Assembly: GCA_028551475.1 (NCBI GenBank)
Contig: CM052361.1
Location: 4,161,501-4,225,500, forward strand
Direction of reading: 5' to 3'
Length of the DNA: 64,000 nt
DNA from: Casuarina equisetifolia
Taxonomy: Eukaryota > Streptophyta > Magnoliopsida > Fagales > Casuarinaceae
Below, piece by piece: positions 46,081 to 58,244 of the stretch (position 1 is the first letter of the stretch; each line of letters starts with the position of its first letter). The translations under genes were made by a program, and so were the position numbers. The notes under the pieces are model-generated. The model was not told the DNA's origin. It saw nothing but the letters and a program-made list of their open reading frames with translations, and made no database searches.

Positions 46081-47400
46081 AAGGTAGAGGCACGTGAGCC
46101 AATGTCGCTATAGCATACCTAGAAATGACATAAAGTATATCATGCTGGTATATTGAGCTTTAGTGTATGAATAATTAACCTACTTTCGCATTAGCACTTT
46201 TACCATATTTGTCTTAACAAGGTATTGAAGTGCCTTGCTGAATATCAATAGTGTTGTTTGTGGCCATCATGTTAATCGGAGTTTTAGTCTCAAAGAAGGG
46301 TGGAAGGCCTTGCGTTCATGGTCTCTCAAATTTATCTTCATATGTTTACGTTTCATTTAATGTATATTATTTTATCAGCTTTTGTTAGTATTTTATTTTT
46401 CTCTTTTGGGTTCTGCTAGTATTTTATTTTTCTCACAAGAAACTTATATATTATAAAAAAGATTCTTCAACTTTAAAACTAATTTTTGAATTAATTCTTT
46501 TGACATTTTGACATAATATTGAAATACATGTTAAATTTACCTCATCTTGTGCAACTTGCTTAGTACACCATGGTGTTTGGCATGTGAGGGTCCATATGCA
46601 GTGTAAAAGTTCCACACTCAAAGAGTAATCCTTTGTGATAGAACTTAAATAAAAGAAATATCTCTTAACCTTTTGAATGAATTTTTTAGTCAGGCCTTTA
46701 GAGCTAATAACATTAGTTAAGTATTGTACTTTTTCTATTTGCTGCCTTTGTGATCATCTCTGCCTTGATAATTAATTTTTTCTTTTTCCTTCTAGTAGTA
46801 AAGAGAGGGGAAAATAAGAGGAAAAAAATATACCGACTTGAAGAGACATCTCTATTTTAGATGTTCCATGGCTTGGGGATTTTATGAACGATAAGATGGC
46901 TAGCTTAATGATCCTGTTAACTTGAAGAAGGGCGGGACTATATAGTACTACTCCAGGCCTGAGCCGTCGGCTCTTGTTGCTATTACCATGTATAACATCA
47001 ACACGGGTAAAGAGAGAATAACATTTGCTAAGAAACTTGAACGGAGGGAGGTGACTGCCTTAGAACCACTAAGAATTTCCAATGCGTGAAATCGGTTTTA
47101 GATGGTTTCTGTCTCCTGCATTTAATGGTCTGTGCGGAACCAAATTGTCAAGACGAGATCCGCCTACATTGTGGCTCAGACGAACAAGTGGGTGAATCAC
47201 GTCACTTTTGGTGTCAATTAGTCAGTTCCCGCTTCGCTAGTGTTTTACAGTGATGTTACCGATAACATCGCTCGCAATGAATATCTCACGATAAATCAAA
47301 ATTGAAGAAAAAAAAAAATGTAATTGAAGAAGCTTTCTTTATTTGATGGACACATACAACTTTTACTTGGCTTTATTTTCACAGAGATGAAGTGCCGGTA
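46081..47400. other. spacer; its end is the distal 3' flank of RALF-d
   Basis: 46081-47230 holds nothing I recognise. 47240-47400 (ACAGTGATGTTACCGATAAC, TTTATTTGATGGACACATAC, TTTCACAGAGATG) resembles the 3' flank of RALF-a at 5718-5855. The retroelement that follows therefore landed inside the RALF-d 3' region. Confidence 0.45.
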
Positions 47401-47401
47401 G

Positions 47402-49255
47402 TTATCACTCCCCTAGGACTATGGGTGTGCTCTTAGAACCAAAGTAAACACCTAGACAAAAACAACTATAGATTAAGAATCAATTCCAAACAGAATTCCT
47501 TACGATGATAGAAAATCAATATAAAAGCTTATTACACTGCAACCTTGAGTTATCTCTTCAATGGAGATTGATACTTAGGTTTCAATCACAAAACAATTCT
47601 TTCCCAAGTTCTTGTCCCTACTTGCTATTGAATAAACTTAACTCCTAGCCCAATACAATTGGATTTAGAACTACTAATATAATTAGGTTTTGACTATTTC
47701 AAATCGTAAATCTTATTTAAAGAAAAATATAAAACAAAATCTAATAATGTAATAAACTCAACAATAATATAAAACCTAATATTAAATGCCAAAAGCCCAA
47801 ATCTATCTTGGTTTTGTTGGGCCTTGATAGTCCACCTCTTTTCAAAATCCTTATCCTCGAGGATTATTAAAGAATTGATGTCAAGGAAATTTCTAATGGT
47901 CATCCTCGATGAGTGAAGCTTGGTACAATGACTAGGATACCAAAAAAAGGTAATAGCCACTCTCCAATCCGAGAGAAGACAAAAGCACCTTGAAACTTGT
48001 TTGATTTCTTGCCAAAACTCAATTGTTTGATCTCATGAGAGAAATAAAAAAACCAAATAGAGATCAAATAAGGTATTCTTTCTTCTTGTAATGACATTTT
48101 CTTGAATGTAACTTACAAAAAGATTAGTGCTTCAACCTTTTTTATTTGTTTTGAGTTCTCTTGTACTAGAATAAGTGATTCATTCATTGATTTGGTCAAA
48201 TTCACTATTTTTCTATCTTCTACTATGATGCTATCTGCCATAATGTCATCTTCCTATACAATATTGCTTTTCACTATGACGCTGCCTCCCACTACAAGGT
48301 TGTCTTTTGGCAAGACCCCAGCATTGCCCTCTTCCCTCTCTAGTGGTTGCTTTAAAGTTTCAACCCTTTGCTTCACTATAGTCTTGGGCTTGCACTACTG
48401 TGAATAGCTTTTGAAGTTGATCAAAGAAATTTTGTTGAAATTGATCAAATTTGTCACTAAGTCCATCAACTTTGCTACTAATTTCTTCAACTTTGTTGCT
48501 ACTTCCTTCAACTTTGCTATTAATTTTATCAAACTTTTCATCTATCTCCTTCCTCCTTGCTTTTAGCACCTCTTCCAACTTTGAAAAGCAAACCTCTAAA
48601 CCTTGAAGTGATTTTGTCATAACTTGTTGACAAAATTGTACCCCTCACAAGCTAGGGTTTTCTCTAATACCAATTATCATGTCTTTAGGACTAGAGGTGC
48701 GCTCTTAGAACCAAGGTAAACTCTTAGACAAAAACAACTATAAATTAAGAGTTAATTCCAAATGAAATTCCTTACAATGAGAAAATCAAAAATAAATTTA
48801 TAAGACCAAAACCTTGAGTTTTCTCTTTAATGGAGATTGATACTTAAGTTTTAATCACAAAACAATTCTATCTCAATTTCTTGTCCCTACTTGCTATTAA
48901 ATAAACCTAAATTTTAGCCCAATACAAATTGAGTTTAGGACTCCTAATATAATTAGGTTTTGACTATTTCAAACCCTAGATTTTATTTAAAGGAAAATAT
49001 AAAACAAAATCTAATTATGTAATAAACTCATTGTTTAGTGTAACCAAGTTACAATAAATTCTAATGTCGCTTAGCCAGTTAGCTTAATGGTAAGCTAATA
49101 AGGACTCCAACAATGAGGTTTGGGATTCAATATCTTGTATGTATGAGTTAAGTATATGCATTGTAATATTAAAAAGAATTTTTTTAAAATGTAATAAACT
49201 CAAAAATAATATAAAACCTAATATTAAATGCCCAAAACCTAAGTCTATCTTGGCT
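47402..49255 (-). mobile_element. gypsy-like LTR retroelement deletion derivative in RALF-d 3' flank
   Basis: Two long direct repeats (about 47402-47815 and 48674-49255, the second enlarged by a SINE) share TCTTAGAACCAA, CAATGGAGATTGATACTTA and AATATAATTAGGTTTTGAC. Beside the right repeat, the complement of CTCTAATACCA (48662-48672) reads TGGTATTAGAG, a tRNA-Met-type primer site, so the element runs on the - strand. The only internal frame of note (48360-48620, -) is a coiled-coil of KVEEISSKVDGLSDKF type, as in the N-terminus of plant gypsy gag. Protease, RT and integrase are missing. Confidence 0.68.
49031..49188 (+). mobile_element. tRNA-derived SINE nested in the retroelement LTR
   Basis: A 158-bp insert interrupts the right LTR at a point where the left LTR is continuous (about 47750). 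It is bounded by perfect 14-bp duplications, ATGTAATAAACTCA at 49017-49030 and 49189-49202. Inside are an A-box-like TTAGCTTAATGGTAAGC (about 49080-49096) and a B-box-like GGTTTGGGATTCAA (about 49117-49130) with tRNA-like spacing, and an A-rich 3' end. These are the defining marks of a pol III SINE. Confidence 0.8.
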
Positions 49256-49374
49256 CTCTTAGTCTAATGCAGCAAACCAAAAAAAAAAAAAAACGAGGAG
49301 TAAAGACGCGAAACAGTAAAAGAAAAACACATAGTAGATCTCGTTCAGGCAAAGCCAAAGATAAATATTACTTC

Positions 49375-49708
49375 CTAGCAACCACGATTGAAGCTGAAGC
49401 AATGTTCTCCTCTGGGAACACAGTTTGGGTTTGGATGGCAGCTATGACAGCCTTTATTATTTGATTTACATCTAAATACAGCCATCTTAGGATTGTTAGT
49501 GAGGGGCAGTCTTGGGGGATTCGTTGCGCCCGAGCATTCTACTAATTTCCGAATCAAAGATCCACTCTAGCTCGTCCAGAAGACCAGCGGGAGGGAAGGT
49601 GGCTTTTTTCTCAACTGAAACGGCTGCACAGCAGCTTGTGCCCAGCAAAACCGTCAGCATCAGTAGAAGTGCCAGAAAGGGAACGCTATGCGCTGCTTGT
49701 CCCATCAT
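49375..49708 (-). pseudogene. RALF-d: frameshifted RALF-like peptide gene
   Basis: From ATG 49708 the first frame encodes a signal peptide (LLLMLTVLLG, ending CCA), the pro-region with LLDELEWIFDSEISRML as in RALF-a, then stops at 49496. The C-terminal domain continues one base over (stop at 49375-49377) as AVFRC, KGC, HSC, PNC, EHC, NRGC. The frame change falls near a run of five C (minus strand, about 49515-49525), so a one-base gain is the simplest explanation. The C-terminal part has six cysteines instead of four but keeps the terminal RGC. A TATA-like box (complement of GTTATATA, 49783-49790) is still present. Probably a recent pseudogene; an assembly error or an intron is not excluded. 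Confidence 0.75.
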
Positions 49709-49799
49709 CTCGTCGCCTCAGTGCGAGTTCTGAGATAAACGTTTGGGTGAACGGTGGCCAAAGAGTGGCTCTAAAGGGCATGGTTATATAGACATGGAG

Positions 49800-50690
49800 T
49801 TCATAATGATTATCCTTTATTTTCCTGTTGCAAGGTCCGGACATCTATCTTTGTAGAATAACCGAAGCAAGAGCGAAAAGTATGTACAACAGTACATTTA
49901 TTATTCATAGTGAAGTTCAAATGCGATTACCTGTGACAGAAAACAAGAGGTTGGCTAACCCCTCGTCTACAATCCTGCCACGCCCTCAATGATTATGCAT
50001 AATACATCTTCTTAGTTATGACCTATAGCTTGGTCGTTGCTTTAACGTTGCTCTCGTAACGTTGCCGCCGCTGCTTTGAGTTTGCTTTACCAACAGAGTT
50101 TTGTAAAAATTCTTGGACATTGACCAAAAATGGGGAGTTTGTACGTGGAAAGAAACGGTCCCCAGTAACCGGTGTGTCAAGCTACAATGAACTATTATAT
50201 ACCGCAAGCTATTATTCAATTTTATTTAGAATCCTTGAGGAGTAAGTCAGGAAGCGAGTCATTGCATTTCCCAAGCCAACTTTAGAAGGGAAGGGATGAA
50301 CCCACTCTAATAGTAACCCCAATTCATAATTTAAGAATGTGGGAGTTCGTCTCACGCTGTTTTTAATTCATTTCGATAATGTTATGACTTTTGGGATTTG
50401 GTGTCCCAAGAATTAAAGGGTAAGAGCCTGTTTTTACAGCATCATTGTTTCTATTCCTTTTTGCATACTTTTTACCATTCCTTTTTTTTTTTTTCTCGTC
50501 TTTTCTAAAGGGTCCATTAGTAAACAAAATGATATTTTATGACTTGGATGATGATTCTTCTCCCCATGGCAGTAGGGTCGGACCTCTAGCGAGATCAAGT
50601 TAGCACGTTTTAAATAGGGGGGGAGGCATTTCAACTTCTTCGGTTTAGGATGTAAAATCTGCCCCATCTTTTCTAAAAATGTCAGCGAGA
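49800..50690. other. spacer
   Basis: No gene supported. Tracts near 50220-50430 (GAAGCGAGTCATTGCATTTC, TTTACAGCATCATTG) resemble the receptor 3' flanks at 63220-63370, so remains of a receptor downstream region may be present. Confidence 0.35.
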
Positions 50691-50699
50691 TGATGTTCA

Positions 50700-50911
50700 G
50701 TCCCAAAAAAATGCCAGCAAGGGGAGGTGACATTGGAAGTCTCCGGAAAGACTGATGAGAAACAAAATCATCTGCATTTGAAGTAGTCATGTTAATTTAT
50801 CAAAGAGCTAGCAGGCAATCGACGACCTCCGGTTTGTTAACTTTTCGATTGGTTGACATGATTATTTAAATAATTTAGCAAAATGTCAAGACACCCACTC
50901 CGCGACATGGT
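50700..50911 (-). pseudogene. RALF relic 2 (upstream block and 5' end)
   Basis: 50826-50911 carries the conserved RALF upstream block (GACCTCCGG, TTGACATGATTATT, CCACTCCGCGACATGG). 50700-50800 has patches of the signal/pro-region (AAGGGGAGGTGACATTGGAAG, ACAAAATCATCTGCAT) matching RALF-a and RALF-c. The cysteine domain is absent; what follows is unrelated. Confidence 0.45.
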
Positions 50912-50934
50912 TTCCTTGTCTTTTAAAATTAACT

Positions 50935-53055
50935 GGTAAGAAAAGAAAATACATATATTTGTATGTGCTTTTGATGCCCGCCAGCTCACAAGACTACATT
51001 TTTCCTCATGAGGCAAAGAATGTCCCAAGCACTTCACCATCCCTTTTCCCAATCATTCACACCCTTCGATAAAAAAACCTTAAGAACTTCCTTGATATAT
51101 CTAATAATTCCTCTAGGAAAAATGAGATAGAGTGACCAAGAAAGCTGAATGAAAAACCAAATGGTTTTAAGCAACAATGCTCTTTTAGCATAGGAGATGA
51201 ACTTAAACGTCAAACTCCTAATGGCTAGAGGTTAGTCTTGTCAACAATAAGAGAGAATCCATCTTTCTCAACTTTGGAAGAGATGAGGGAAACACAAGAT
51301 ATTTGATAGGAAGAGACCTAGAATAAATCTCAAGATTACATCTGAGGAGCTCTCTAATATTTGGCTAAACTCCACAAGTATGTAAATTGCTCTTGCGAGA
51401 ATTATGTGAAGACCTAAATGACGTTTTAACTTTAGCAAATATATTCCTAATCAGCTCCTCAGAACTATGATCATGTTCACTAAGAACAAGAAGATTGTCT
51501 ACAAAAACAAAAGTGAGAAGTATTCTCTTTTCAGTGAAAATCGAAATTCCCTTCAAAGATAGAAGTTTAAGATACTTGAAAAAGTTTGCATAATATAAAG
51601 CATAAGGCGACCTAGGGCAAAAGGCCCCATTTCCCCCCCAAAAAAATACCCATCATGCTCACCCTTAGCATTTGCAGGAAAACCGAGAGTAGAAATATCT
51701 TTGTAGTACAAGAGGCTACATTATTTGGAAATCAATAAGAATAGCCTCAGGCATTAGTAACACTCAAGGCAAGCTAGGGATGTATTTACCTCATGACTAA
51801 CTTTGGATTTTATCCACAATGCTAACAAAATATTATCCCTTTTACGCTTACTATTAGCAAAAGGAATTTTATATTCTCCAATCAAAGACATAGAGACAAT
51901 CTTAACCACAACCTTAGCTATACACTTATAAATGGTATTACAACGGGTGATACTAGTGGAATTGACATCCTTAAGAAAAAGCCCTTAAATAAAAATGACT
52001 TTTGCAACCCTTGTGTCTAATCATCAGCAATGCCCCACGCTTTGCTAAGAATAAAAAGCTTCAGAGTCGTCTTTGCTTCGAACCTTATTGGAAATATGGA
52101 AAAATTAAGGAGTAGCTGATTTTGTCATCAATGACATCTTAGGAAAGGCATTGGTAGGCATATGATTAAATGGAACTCATGGCTACTGATACCAAAGATT
52201 CCAACGTTTGATACCCTACTTCCAACACCCCGTTTTAATTAACAAAATAAAAAGGACATTTTAAGAAAGGCTTATCTTTTTATTAGTGGCAAACTTTTTA
52301 TGTTAAAATCTAAACAAAACGTCTAAGTCAATAAAAGGATACTTTGAATTATTCCTACGGAGATTCTGACAAAATATTACAAATTCTATCTTAATGTTTG
52401 CGGGCTTGTCTAGCTTATTAATATCCTTAGAACGAATAGAAACAATCTTCCTACTACGGCGGAAACTCTTCACTGCATTGAGCAAGAATTTAGAGTTTTG
52501 ATCATCCATCTTGAACCACTGAATTATGGACTTCTATCCAAAAACACTTTCTTCCACCTCCTAAAATTAAAGAACTCATAAACAACCATTCACTTCCAAA
52601 CTTCTAGACTATAATTAGATTTTATCCCTAACAGATCTAACCCTTCTAAAGGTCCTTATTTAGCAAGTTTACAGCCATTTTAGGCTTTTCAACTTCCAGC
52701 AGATTAGGAAGCACTGGAGAACCTAAAACCGCAATCGGCCACTCCTCCTCAACCAAGGGGAGGAGTTAGGGTGATCCCCCACAAGATAAAAAGAACTTCG
52801 AAGGGCGTTTAGTCCCAAGACAGTGCTTCAAGCTTCATAATCATAGGCGGATGGTCAAAGATGCACGTAAGGACAGAGCCTCAAAGCAAGAGAATAGAAA
52901 TCCTCAATTACAATTTACTGATGATTTATTCAGCTCCTTGAGAAGAGGGTCCTGAGACCCTCTCATTTGTGCGGTCTACCTTACAGCCAGAAGCGGCTAT
53001 GGACATGCAACGACCCTGCGCCAAAACATAGCCATCACCCGAAGATGATGACAAT
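50935..53055 (-). mobile_element. LINE relic, longest copy
   Basis: On the - strand from 53055 down: a part shared with 9075-9530, a linker frame (52303-52509) with DDQNSKFLLNAVKSF, a decayed RT middle, and a VFVDNLLVLSEHD segment (51365-51556) in the position of the ADD catalytic box. The end resembles 7930-8100. Many stops; no target duplication recognised. Confidence 0.6.
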
Positions 53056-53059
53056 CTTT

Positions 53060-54030
53060 ACTATATGAAAGATGAATCTTCTTTTTAGAAAAGATGATTA
53101 TTTATTTTATCATTTTCTGAAATAAAAAAATCCCATTTTTCAAAAAAATGGATTATTTGTATACTTATAAATGAGACATGTCAGTTATAATGAAATCATA
53201 GGGCCTTATAAATTTTGACAATCTTCTTTAAAATATTCTTGAAAATTTCATTTGAATATTTTGTAGGATTTTGCACTGTCCAAATTATTTAGCATGTAAG
53301 CAATAAGTTTATTTCCTTATTTTGGCAAATAAACCGTTCGTACTTTGTCCTTAAGTTATTTGAATTTAATTTTTTTCTCTAACATGATATCTATTCCCAA
53401 AAAAAAAAAAAAACGAAATTGAAAATGAGCTTAAGCCACAACAATTCCTTGAGGATAAGTTCTCTCTTGAGAAGGACAAAAAAGAAATGTGGCAAAAGAT
53501 CTCATCCTGAAGATGCTTCTCACAATTTTTGGATAACTCTTTCCACCATCAACAAAATCCTATCTCGTCCACAACCACTCATCTGACTCTCCATCTACAA
53601 ACTCTACATAATGAGTACACGCATCCAAAACTAAAATCTTTATACGCACTCGAAAAGCTTCCCGGAAGCTGACAAATTATCATTCATGAAACACATACTT
53701 GACCAGAAAAATTTTCAAACTTTCCAAGCCATGATTCCTTCCAACTATTACAGGACAAATTGCAGCCATTGAGATGTAAACAGTAGTATCATCACCTCTG
53801 CAGTGAGACTTTTCTGCCGGAAAGAGAATTCTTTTCGTTTCTTCGAAGTCAGACTAGTCATGCATTTCAACTTTGCAGGAACGATGTTAGTTTGGATTTC
53901 CTCCGAAGATTTTTCCAGCCTTTGAAACAACCCTTCTCCTACGTCCACAGCATAACTTTTTCCCTACCAGCAAGTCAAACTATCTCTCCATTCCCGTGTC
54001 TGATGGGCTGCTTTACAGACTTCACAATTC
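53060..54030 (+). repeat. orphan receptor-upstream block, copy 4
   Basis: Collinear with the blocks upstream of RLK3, RLK5 and RLK6, with TTACAGGACAAATTGCAG (53748) and GGATTTCCTCCGAAGATTTT (53897). The next receptor start is 6 kb away. It marks a receptor copy that has been lost or moved. Confidence 0.55.
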
Positions 54031-55009
54031 TGTTCCCACATAGGCATCCCTTAATCTGCTGAATGCGGCATCTGAGACTCTCTCTCTCTCCTTGTCATAG
54101 TCATACAGCACAGATGTATGACTTCCAACTTACATGCAGCTGGTTATTGTTAAATTGCAACGTGAGTTTGCCATGACTGCTAATAGTTTCTAAATAACAT
54201 CGAGAGAAGAGGCCGAGACGGATTACGCTTTCAAATAGCCAGGAGCGTAGCGAAAAACAATAAGTCTGTTTTGGACATGTTCATCATCTTGGTCCATACT
54301 ACTATGAATTTACTAGTATGCGTTGTCTCAGATTACAAGTAATTCCGCCCTTACTAGTATGAATCCGGGTGTTGTACCATTCACTAGAATGGTAAATGCA
54401 TTTACTAGAAAAGTTCATTTTCTAAAGGCGACATCTCCTTTGATTATACTAATAAAATCCATGTGAAATAGGAGTTATTTCAAAAGATTCTTATAGTTTT
54501 TAACACCGAAATTAAGTGGAACCTATTAGGCTTCTTAATTTTCTATGTTATACAGCACAATTTTGGTTCTTTCTTAGTCTTGGTCAATTGCACTTATATC
54601 TTACTAAATCACTCATTCCTACGTCGTTTGCATACATATCCTAGATAAGGGCTTGAAGGAGGAAAATGCATATACAATATTAACGGCTGAACAGAGTCAA
54701 TGTCTTCTCACAAAATAAAGTCCAGTAGGTTCGAATCCACTTTTAAAAGCCGGTGAAGGTGGGGACATTAGCAACCTCCTCAACACGAGACGAGACGAGA
54801 CGAGAAGGGGCACCTGAATCCTCTAATGAGGAGACCTTTTGGCATAACTCACATAAATTTTTTTTATTCATGGTTGTCTTTTCAGGATACAAGCCGGTAG
54901 AAAAGGCCAAGGATAGAAACAACTCATCCTATTCTTCGGTTGAAGCAGATGTCCTTCCATCAACACAATTGGCCGCAACAAGCGAACGCCCAAGGGAATT
55001 AGTAGTTGA
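54031..55009. other. spacer
   Basis: A 91-codon frame (54753-55028) shows no recognisable domain. A tRNA B-box-like AGGTTCGAATCC (about 54728) is present, but without foldable arms. No gene called. Confidence 0.35.
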
Positions 55010-55419
55010 ACGAAATCATCTTTCTTAGTTGGTTTTCAAGTCAATTTATTGAGTGACTTTCTGATTATCTGAACAAAACCATACAACAAACAAAGCCCAT
55101 ATCTTAAATTCTCGTAGGAAAATTATAGTTTACTAAGAAAATAATCCATTATAACTGTCAATGAAGATTGAGATGCTTGATAAATGATAATATTCATATA
55201 TTTAAAAAATTGCAAAAAAAAAAAGTGAAAATCAAGGAATATAGGTAAAATATTTTTTAACACATACATTCCTATAAAGTTCATATTAAAGAATAATTTA
55301 TTCGATCTCTACATACTATTACTACTAGATAAAGAGTTTTCAATTCAATAAACTTTGACAATACTTTCTTGTAGGGAGATTTGAACATAGACGTTTATAT
55401 GATAATGCCATAAATGATA
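55010..55419. repeat. left part of segment duplicated from 44050-44580
   Basis: Matches 44075-44580 in order (AAGTCAATTTATTGAGTGAC, AAGCCCATATCTTAAA, GATAATGCCATAA). It is cut by the copia element and continues at 56789. Confidence 0.55.
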
Positions 55420-56788
55420 TGTAATAAAATGAAAAACTAGGAAAGCCAACAAGTGTGTGGGAAAATGGTTTTATATTCAATGATGACCTATACAATAGCA
55501 CGGCTTGAATTTATAAGCTTTTGCCCTATTCCATGTATGAAATGCAACTAATGATAAAGAATTATTCTGGGAATATCACAGAGAATATTACAACTATAAT
55601 GGAAACATATTGGAAAATCTTCATAATCATTTATACTCATTTTCAAGTTGAAGATTTGAATAAGTCAAATATTTGAAACTTGGAGAAAAGATGTCAATGT
55701 TATTTGCCGCTTAATACCTTTGTTAACAAATTAGCTAGTTGTTCCTTGGTAGATACAAGACATGTTGTAATAATGCTTTGCTAAAGTTTCTCTCTCACAT
55801 AGTAGTAGTCAACTTTAATATGCTTAGTATGCTCATGAAATTGGGTTTGCTATTATTTTCTTTGTTGCTCATTGTCATAATGTAGTAAGACTAGTTGTTG
55901 CATTTAGAATCCAAAATCCCACAAAAGCCCTATGATCTTTACTATTTAATTAGTAGTAACCTACATAGCTCGATATTCTACCTTTATTGATGAAAGTTAC
56001 ACAATGGATTGCTTCTTTGAACACCAAGATATTAGGGAGTTGCCAAGCATAGTGCAAAATCTAGTAGTGGATTGTCTTGTCATAGGACATATACTATAAT
56101 ATGAATCATAAAAGGCTTATAGCTCACACTTTGACAAGAATGGAAACAAAAGACCTAAACCTAGACCTCCCTTAAAATACTTAATCACCTTTAATGCTAT
56201 CTCCATGTGAGATCATTTGGGATTGTGCATAAATTGGCTAAGAAGTTAAACTAGAAATATGATGTCAAGTCTTGTAAGAGTTAGATATATTACCCAACCA
56301 ACTAATCTTTGATAAACTGAAAGATTTTATAAAAGTAGATTGTTTATTTTCTCCTTGGAAGTATTCTCATTTTTAATATCTATTAATTTCTTGTTTTGTT
56401 CTATGAGAATTATTATAGGTTTAAAACCAGCCAATCCAACTTTAAATATCAACTCCAACGTGTATTTATGCTGACTCAAAGAAATGGAAAAAGATTACCA
56501 CCCAATTGATCTCATTTATGATGGCTAGGAAAAAGGTAGCAAAAGTGGTAAGGTCTCAAGGGAAGAAAGGCTTGGGTACTATATAATAAAATGAAAATTT
56601 GGGAAAGCCAAGTGTGTGGGAAAATAGCTTTATATTCAGTGATAATTTGTACAATAGCAAGGCATGAACTTATAGACTTTTGCCCTATTCTAAAATGGAA
56701 TGCAACTAATTAGAAGAAATTATTTCAGAAATATTATAGAGAGTATTACAAACTATAATGAAAATATATTGACAAATTTTTCTATTCA
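55420..56788 (-). mobile_element. Ty1/copia element with both LTRs, internally deleted
   Basis: LTR-like direct repeats of about 205 bp at 55420-55623 and 56582-56788 share GGAAAGCCAA, GTGTGTGGGAAAAT and CTTTTGCCCTATTC. The ~960-bp interior reads on the - strand as decayed copia RT end (YQRLVGWVIYLT) and RNase H (HEHTKHIKVDYYYVREK, VSTKEQLANLLTK). Gag, protease and integrase are missing. The repeats differ at many sites, so the insertion is old. No clean target duplication was seen. Confidence 0.72.
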
Positions 56789-57339
56789 TTAACAAGATTA
56801 ACTAAAAGGGGGAAGAGAGTGTAAACTTTTGAAATTATATGATTTGAAGCAAGTATCAAATCAATGAAATTCAAAGTCCACTAGGACTCTTCTAACGACT
56901 TGATACAAACAATCAAAGCATGAGAAATTCTCCTTAACCAAGAAGGTCATTGAAGATTTACATAGTACTTTAATATGGATGACATCTTTTTTTTATTATT
57001 ATTTATACATCTGCAACTTAAAGAAATCTACGTAAGATAACAAAATCCATAAGAAAATCTAATAGAGTATTTCAGTCACACATCAATTTGAAAGCAATCT
57101 GACTTGCCAGATAAAAGAAAGTAAAAGAAAACAAAATTCTCTGAATTTTTTTCTTCTATTTGGTAGGTTCGACTCACCAGATTTCACTTTAAACGGACTG
57201 TAGCGTGCCCGGGTTGAGGATCGATTCTTGGTTCATAAGGGTTGAACTGGCCGATTAGGGCCAGGCCAGAGGCGATTAGCTTCACCGAAACAAGATGATA
57301 CAAGCCTGACTTCCCCCTTCATTAAAAGCATTTGCTACC
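56789..57339. other. end of duplicated segment, then spacer
   Basis: 56789-56960 matches 44590-44760 (GGGGGAAGAGAGTGTAAACT-like, GATTTGAAGCAAGTAT). 57000-57339 holds nothing recognised. Confidence 0.4.
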
Positions 57340-57475
57340 CTACCTTACTATTGATGGGATATCCCCTGCGATTGCCATCTCGCTTTCCATGAATCCAACA
57401 TCCACTCTACGCCGTCCATGCGGTCGTGCTAAGGTGAGGTAGGTTGTCCTGTCATTGTTCAAGTGTGCAGCTCCG
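57340..57475 (-). pseudogene. RALF relic 3 (pro-region fragment)
   Basis: The stretch with AATCCAACATCCACTCTACG (about 57392-57411), CATGCGGTCGTGCTAAGG and GTGAGGTAGG matches RALF-c 32775-32830, which encodes EWMFDS through SPYH. Start, signal peptide and cysteine domain are not recognisable. Confidence 0.5.
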
Positions 57476-58244
57476 CCATGAGCGGTTTTGACCCTAGCTC
57501 TCATTTGGATGGATTAGCTCAGGTATTGGCTTGGATTTTCACTCGGCCTATGATGCGGTGCAAGATAAAGACAATCACCAGCTTAGTCACTGCACCACGT
57601 CAAAATTAGCGTTCTCTACAATTTATTAAATTGAGGACGTAAATTGGTAACCAGATTATATGAAATCATCAATTCTACATTTAAAGTTGATAAAATGATT
57701 TATCATCAAGTACTTTTAATATATTTTTCACAACAGTCAGATTTATATATAGTTGATTAAATGATTTACCATTGTTGATTACTTAATTTAGGATAAGCAA
57801 CGAGGTTGAATAGTTGTTTAATGTGATTAAGCACTCAAAATCTATTTTTGAGGGAATCATTACTTCAGCTACTTGTTTATAGTTTTCTGTGGCGTGTCTA
57901 TCTTTCCATGGCAATATATATGTGTGCGCGCGTGCAAACAAAACATCCATTTAAGGTTCCTTAGTTCCTTTCTTCAATCAAAGTAGATTTTTGAGTGTTA
58001 TTTTTTATTTTTAAGCAAGTTTGGATCTTGCGGGAACAGGGTTAAGGGCAGCAATAGAGTTGACCGGCAAGGTTGGAAAGGCTTCAACATAAACACATCC
58101 ATGTTAAGTGGTAGCCTAAGAAAAAGGGGGAGTTTTGTTGGGGTTTGGTCTACGTGAGGGTGAAATTCAACCAATATAAAAGAGAAAGAAAAGCGAACAC
58201 AACTACCTTTTTCACAACAAACAACACATTGAAGTGTTTGTTCC
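57476..58244. other. spacer
   Basis: AT-rich with a short TATATATGTGTGCGCGCGTG run (57916-57935). No gene or repeat structure recognised. Confidence 0.35.

Noticed and set aside
49375-49708. Programmed frameshifting in RALF-d
   Set aside because: No known slippery site or downstream structure is apparent and paralogues need no shift; a plain indel is simpler.
50434-50790. 118-codon - frame as a new gene
   Set aside because: Its start lies in RALF relic 2 and the rest is unrelated sequence with no features; probably chance.
54700-54745. tRNA-like B-box AGGTTCGAATCC
   Set aside because: The flanking bases do not form a T-arm and no A-box or acceptor stem is seen, so neither a tRNA nor a SINE can be supported.
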